DNA from: Prorocentrum cordatum
Lineage: Eukaryota; Sar; Dinophyceae; Prorocentrales; Prorocentraceae
Direction: 5' to 3'
DNA length: 64,000 nucleotides
NCBI GenBank assembly: GCA_963575745.1
Contig: CAUYUJ010011514.1
Coordinates: forward strand, 245,509 to 309,508
Shown: positions 60,086-64,000 of the stretch, piece after piece
How the letters are laid out: each line of letters begins with the position of its first letter
Position numbering within the stretch: the first letter of the stretch is position 1
Notes under the pieces: generated by a model
What the model was told of the DNA's origin: nothing
Seen by the model: the letters and a program-made list of their open reading frames with translations, nothing else
The model's database searches: none
Program-made: the position numbers and the translations under genes

Positions 60086-62490
60086 CGACACGCGGAGCAA
60101 GCACATGCGAGCCATGAGTGAAAAAAGGGTTTGCAGGGGAGACATAGGGTTGCACCAGCCACTGAGTGCTACTGGGGCCGCAGTAACTTGTGGTCCACTG
60201 TAACTGCTTGTAACTTCAAGTGGCGCCATGGCGAGCGACGGTGAATGAGAACAAGCTGATCAGGCGCCATCGGCAGCCCCTGCATGTTAACGGCCGTGAT
60301 GTATCGCTACACAGGGTTCCCACCGATGCAGCGTTACATCGGTATTCCAGTCGCCAGTCGCCTCGGCGACCAGATCAGCGGCTTGAAGGCGGTTGCCCAC
60401 ATGTGCAACGGCGCCAGCGCCGCCGCTACTTGCGACCTGATGAGGGCGCAGGAACGTCAGGAGAAGCAGGACCGGGACATAGCCCTCTTCACCAGGCAGC
60501 GTGGCGATTCGGCCCAGGGAGTCGGCGAGCTTGAAACGCAGGTTGGAACGTGAGATGCTGGCGTCGAGGCGGTTAAACCGCGCCAAGGTCGCGTGCGAGC
60601 GCGCGCGCTAAGTTCAACGCCGCGAGGTCGCGGGCAATCGCTGAGTAATCGTGGAGTTATCGTGGAGTTCTCGCGCCTGGTCGAGGGCGCCGTGGAAAGT
60701 TGCTCGAATCTGCTCATCGCCTTGCCGCGGCGGCGGAGTCCTCGGCATGGGGTGGAATTTCGTGTCGGTCATGCGCATTCTCACGCGGCGCGTTGCTGTT
60801 TGCGTTCGAGCGACGCTACCTCCAACGCCCGAAGCGGCGCCCGAGGCCGCGCCGACAGTGGCCGCTGGGATACCGCGAGGGAGTGCTTAGGCGTTGCCGT
60901 CGCAGACAACCTCGAAGGCGGGTGCTGCGGGGCTGCCGCGCCAGCTGGCGCCGGCGCTTGGGGGGGCGCCCCCGCCAGTTGAGTCAACTAGGTTATCGGG
61001 CGAGGCTGCGAAGCGAGAGCGCTCAGTGGGCGAGATCTCCGACGAGTGCAAGGCGCGCTCGCGGAGCCGCCCGCCTGGTGGCGCGGGCGCCGGCGGCGGC
61101 CAGGGTTTGCCGGGCGGATCTGGCGGGGGCGAGCTGGCGCGTCTTCCACCGGCGGGTGCCGCTCGCCCTCCAGCGCGCCCCCCTTCGCCAGAGTCGTTGG
61201 CCGAGGTCGAGGCCAGAGACTCGGTCGACAGGCGGTGGCGCCCCCTGCTCTGCGCGATTGCGATTGGGTCACGGCGACGAGGAGTGCGACCTCCATTCGG
61301 TCTGGCTCCAGGGCCTTATGTAAGTGGTTGGCCCAGTGCGTCCGCAACATCTGGCGGAGTCACTCGGGGCCGCTGAGCGGGCGGCAATCCGGCGCGTCAA
61401 CTTGCCGACCCCGCGCGCCAAGCTATCGCCCAGGACGATTGCGTGGATTGCCGCCGCAGCTTCGAGTTCCGTTGCGGCGACGGTTGCAAGGCGTTACCGC
61501 TGCCGCTCCTGGAAGGGCCGTCAGCTCGGAGACGCGAGTTGTCGCCGCGCTGGCGCGCAGCGCGCAGTGCGCGGCTCGAGCGCGTCAGCCACGCCCCGGC
61601 GAAGTCGCCCAATAACTGCCTTTCTCCGTGGAAACGGAGGCAACTCAACCTTGCGTTCGCCGAGTCGCAGCACAGTTGCCAGGTCCCGCATCATAGCGTT
61701 CACAAAGCACAATTTCTTTCAGGCTGTCCCGAGATGCAGGATGATGAGTTAGTTAACATGTTTGGGACTATGCTCGGCACGCTTTGAACAGGCAGCCCAA
61801 TGGCTCTCGCAGCCGAAGGTATCTGCGAATAGTCCCACGCCAACCGCGGCGAGGTCAGCACCGGCGCGGGTGCCTTGAGGTTCGCGACCGAGGATTCAGC
61901 CGAATTCTTTGTTAAATTGACGGACGGGCTGGTGATGTGCTGCGAGAAGTGCGGTGTACCCAAGCCATTTAATTTGGATGAGTTGCGCTCTCCGCGCCAG
62001 GTCTCGGACACCTGCAGGTGCCGCGCAGAGTTCAAGGCCGGGTTATCGCGAAGGAGCGAGAAGGCGCGCTGGCAGGCGTGGTTGCTTGCGCGCGAATTCG
62101 AGCTGTGAGTCAAGGGGGGCAGCTGGTTAGCGGATCCGAACTAGGCAAGGAGCTGCTCTGCATAAGGACGGTAGCGCTCAGCTACCATGTTACTTTCGCA
62201 ACCCAGTCCTCGCGCTCTGGGAGGCGATCGGGCGCTTCGACGACGCGTGGCCAATAAGAGCGTTAAGTCGGTTGAAGAAAACGAGTGCGGGTGCTGGGTT
62301 AATCGGGGCGAGCGCGACGAGGTGGCTTTTGTTCGGGCGGCATGTGCGACGCTGCTGTCGAGATGAAGTGTTGCCGCGTCTTCACTCGTGATAATGCCCC
62401 TGAGCAAGTCGGCGCGTGGACTGGCCGTGCGACCGCGCCCGCCAGGTCCCCCAGCTGTCGTTGCCGTCGCTCGTTTTCATCGTTTTTTGT
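60086..62490. other. Unassigned stretch with two protein-like frames
   Basis: Frame 60284-60553 (AVAHMCNGASAAATCDLMRA, QERQEKQDRDIALF) and frame 61875-62108 (MCCEKCGVPKPFNLDELRSP then CRCRAEFKAGLSRRSEKARW, a possible Cys4 zinc-binding unit with C-x2-C and C-x-C pairs) look more constrained than their surroundings. Neither matches a family I know. 60600-61650 is GC-rich with no reading frame I trust. Confidence 0.3.
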
Positions 62491-62765
62491 TTATTTATAC
62501 ACACATGTATACATATATATATATATATATATGTGTACACATATTTTTATGCATATATATAAACAATAAACAAAACACAACATGCTATATATAACCATAA
62601 TACTAATACCATATCATTATCAACATCATTATTATTATTATTACTATTTATTTTTCTTATTATTATTATTATTATTATGTTTATTATTATTATGTTTATG
62701 TTTATTATTATTATTATTATTGTTGTTATTATTAGTATTATACTACTTATTTCTAAACAAGGTTT
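62491..62765. repeat. AT-rich microsatellite region
   Basis: ATAC/ATAT words (62500-62560) and an (ATT)n array (62620-62745). It is the most AT-rich part of the right end. Confidence 0.9.
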
Positions 62766-63160
62766 GTTTGTTTGTGTAGAAAAACGTGATAGGAGGCCCC
62801 TGCGCGTTTGCGCCCACGTCTTAATCGCTTCTTACCTGCGCAGAATTCGTATGCTTTTGTTTTCTTTACGTCGCTGTAACCTGCTGAGTTGGAGACTCGG
62901 CCGCTGCCTCCGCTGTCTTTTTGAACTGTAGTCGTTCGGCCCCATTTGGTACGTAGTTTAATAAGTTTTCCCCCGTCGGTTCTATCGGCCATGCTGGCCG
63001 GATGGGTGGGTGTTCGAACATGGCATTGCGATTGGGTGAGGAGCTTAGCAGTACATGTTTGTCGAGAGGCTGTTGTTACCAACGGCGTTTGGCTCAAATA
63101 GCCAACAGTGCAGCGTCCGCTCAGCCCCATTTTTAAGCAACGTTCCTTGAGTCAGTATCG
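62766..63160. other. Unassigned spacer
   Basis: Ordinary composition, with no recognised gene or RNA between the AT-rich and the GAT arrays. Confidence 0.4.
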
Positions 63161-63164
63161 TTCA

Positions 63165-63959
63165 GTTCATTCTCCAGGATTTGCAGGAGAATGAGGAAAG
63201 AGGTGGGAGGAGGAGGCTGGAGAGGTGGAGGAGGAGGGGGAGGAATGAGTAGGGGGAGGAGGATGAGGATGAGAAGCAGGAGCAGGAGCAGGAGGAAGTG
63301 GAGGAGAGGATGGTGGTGGTGACGTTGATGATACTGATGATGATGCAGATGATGAGCACGATGCTGTTGATGGTGGTGGTGATGGCGGTGGTGATGATGG
63401 TGGTGGCAATGACGGTAATACTGGTGGTGGTGATGATGACGATGATGCTGAGGTTGATGATCATGTTGATGAGAATGTCGGTGGTTGTGATGGTGGTGAT
63501 GTTGGCGAATGCCTGGTATGATGAATCTAATTATGAGGATGATGATGATGAGGAGGAGGCGGGGGAGGAACATGAGGATGATGACGACGACCACGACGAC
63601 CACGACGACCACGACGACGACGACGATGATGATGATGATTATGATGATGGTGGTTATGGTCATGATGATGAAGACGATGGTGATGGTTGTCATGGTGATG
63701 ATGATGATGGTGATGATGGTGATGATGGTGGTGATGATTATGATGATGCTGCGACTGCTGATGATGATGATGATGAGGATGATGATAGTGGTGGTGGTGA
63801 TAACGATATTGATGATGATGCTGCTGATGCTGCTGATGATGAAGATAAATATGAATGTGATGAGGCTGATGCTGATGCTGATGATGATGATGCTAATGAT
63901 GATGCTGATGCTGATGATGATGATGCTGATGCTGATGATGATGATGATGATGATGATGC

Positions 63960-63998
<39 letters not shown>

Positions 63999-64000
63999 CG
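63165..64000. repeat. GGA then GAT/GCT/GGT trinucleotide array
   Basis: A GGA-rich start (63185-63310) passes into GAT, GGT and GCT triplets to the window end, of the same type as positions 1-700. It is cut by the window edge. Confidence 0.95.

Overview
The window reads as nuclear DNA of a dinoflagellate. It is GC-rich, interrupted by long tri- and hexanucleotide arrays and degenerate satellites, and carries several protein families I know from dinoflagellate genomes: a peridinin/chlorophyll a-c type light-harvesting sequence, a W-A-F-A repeat (OPR-like) protein, dinoflagellate DIRS-like, LINE and Copia-like retroelements, a KHHY transposase-like protein, and what look like spliced-leader relics. 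The GC level and G/C homopolymers suggest a Prorocentrum-like genome, but the species is not proven.

Layout. 1-15 kb is mostly repeats (GAT, TAG, GGA, AT arrays; GGGGCC-rich degenerate repeats; an ~82-bp and a 359-bp tandem repeat) around one recognisable interrupted gene at 6.8-8.4 kb with seven OPR-like repeats. A possible retrogene with a doubled spliced-leader relic lies at 15.1 kb.

15.8-25.3 kb is the most unusual part. Five genes lie head to tail on the minus strand: a (483 aa), b (328 aa, then an in-frame TAG), c (172 aa), d (516 aa) and e (a broken KHHY transposase-like gene). Each gene is separated from the next by a pair of 15-nt stem-loops with a 5-bp stem, an NTRAT loop and a covarying closing pair. 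On the coding strand, A-tracts precede several pairs. Gene d also has a 305-bp upstream block with 22 copies of CGATAA/TTATCG. Two genes share a 37-bp downstream element. I infer a multigene mobile cassette or polycistronic array with hairpin punctuation.

25.5-29 kb holds a 73-bp satellite, a GAGGCT minisatellite and an open frame with two tandem light-harvesting units that have lost conserved chlorophyll-binding residues. 30-33 kb is repeats. 33.36-40.41 kb is a nearly complete DIRS-superfamily retrotransposon of the split-direct-repeat (PAT/Ngaro-like) type: A1 - Cys-rich membrane ORF - gag - RT/RNase H - methyltransferase-like - tyrosine recombinase - B1 A2 B2. Key residues are changed in all three enzymatic domains.

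41-43 kb holds two palindromic elements and a 10-bp minisatellite. 44.2-51.0 kb is a decayed LINE with ORF1, APE-type endonuclease, RT, zinc knuckle and an intact RNase H. A second LINE endonuclease fragment follows at 51.9 kb, then a 374-bp satellite (52.9-54.2 kb). 54.3-58.7 kb has only anonymous open frames and microsatellites. 58.8-60.1 kb is a decayed Copia-like pol. The window ends in AT-rich and GAT arrays.

No bacterial operons, CRISPR arrays, rRNA or tRNA genes were found. Coordinates of repeat blocks are by eye and approximate to a few bases unless stated in the entry.
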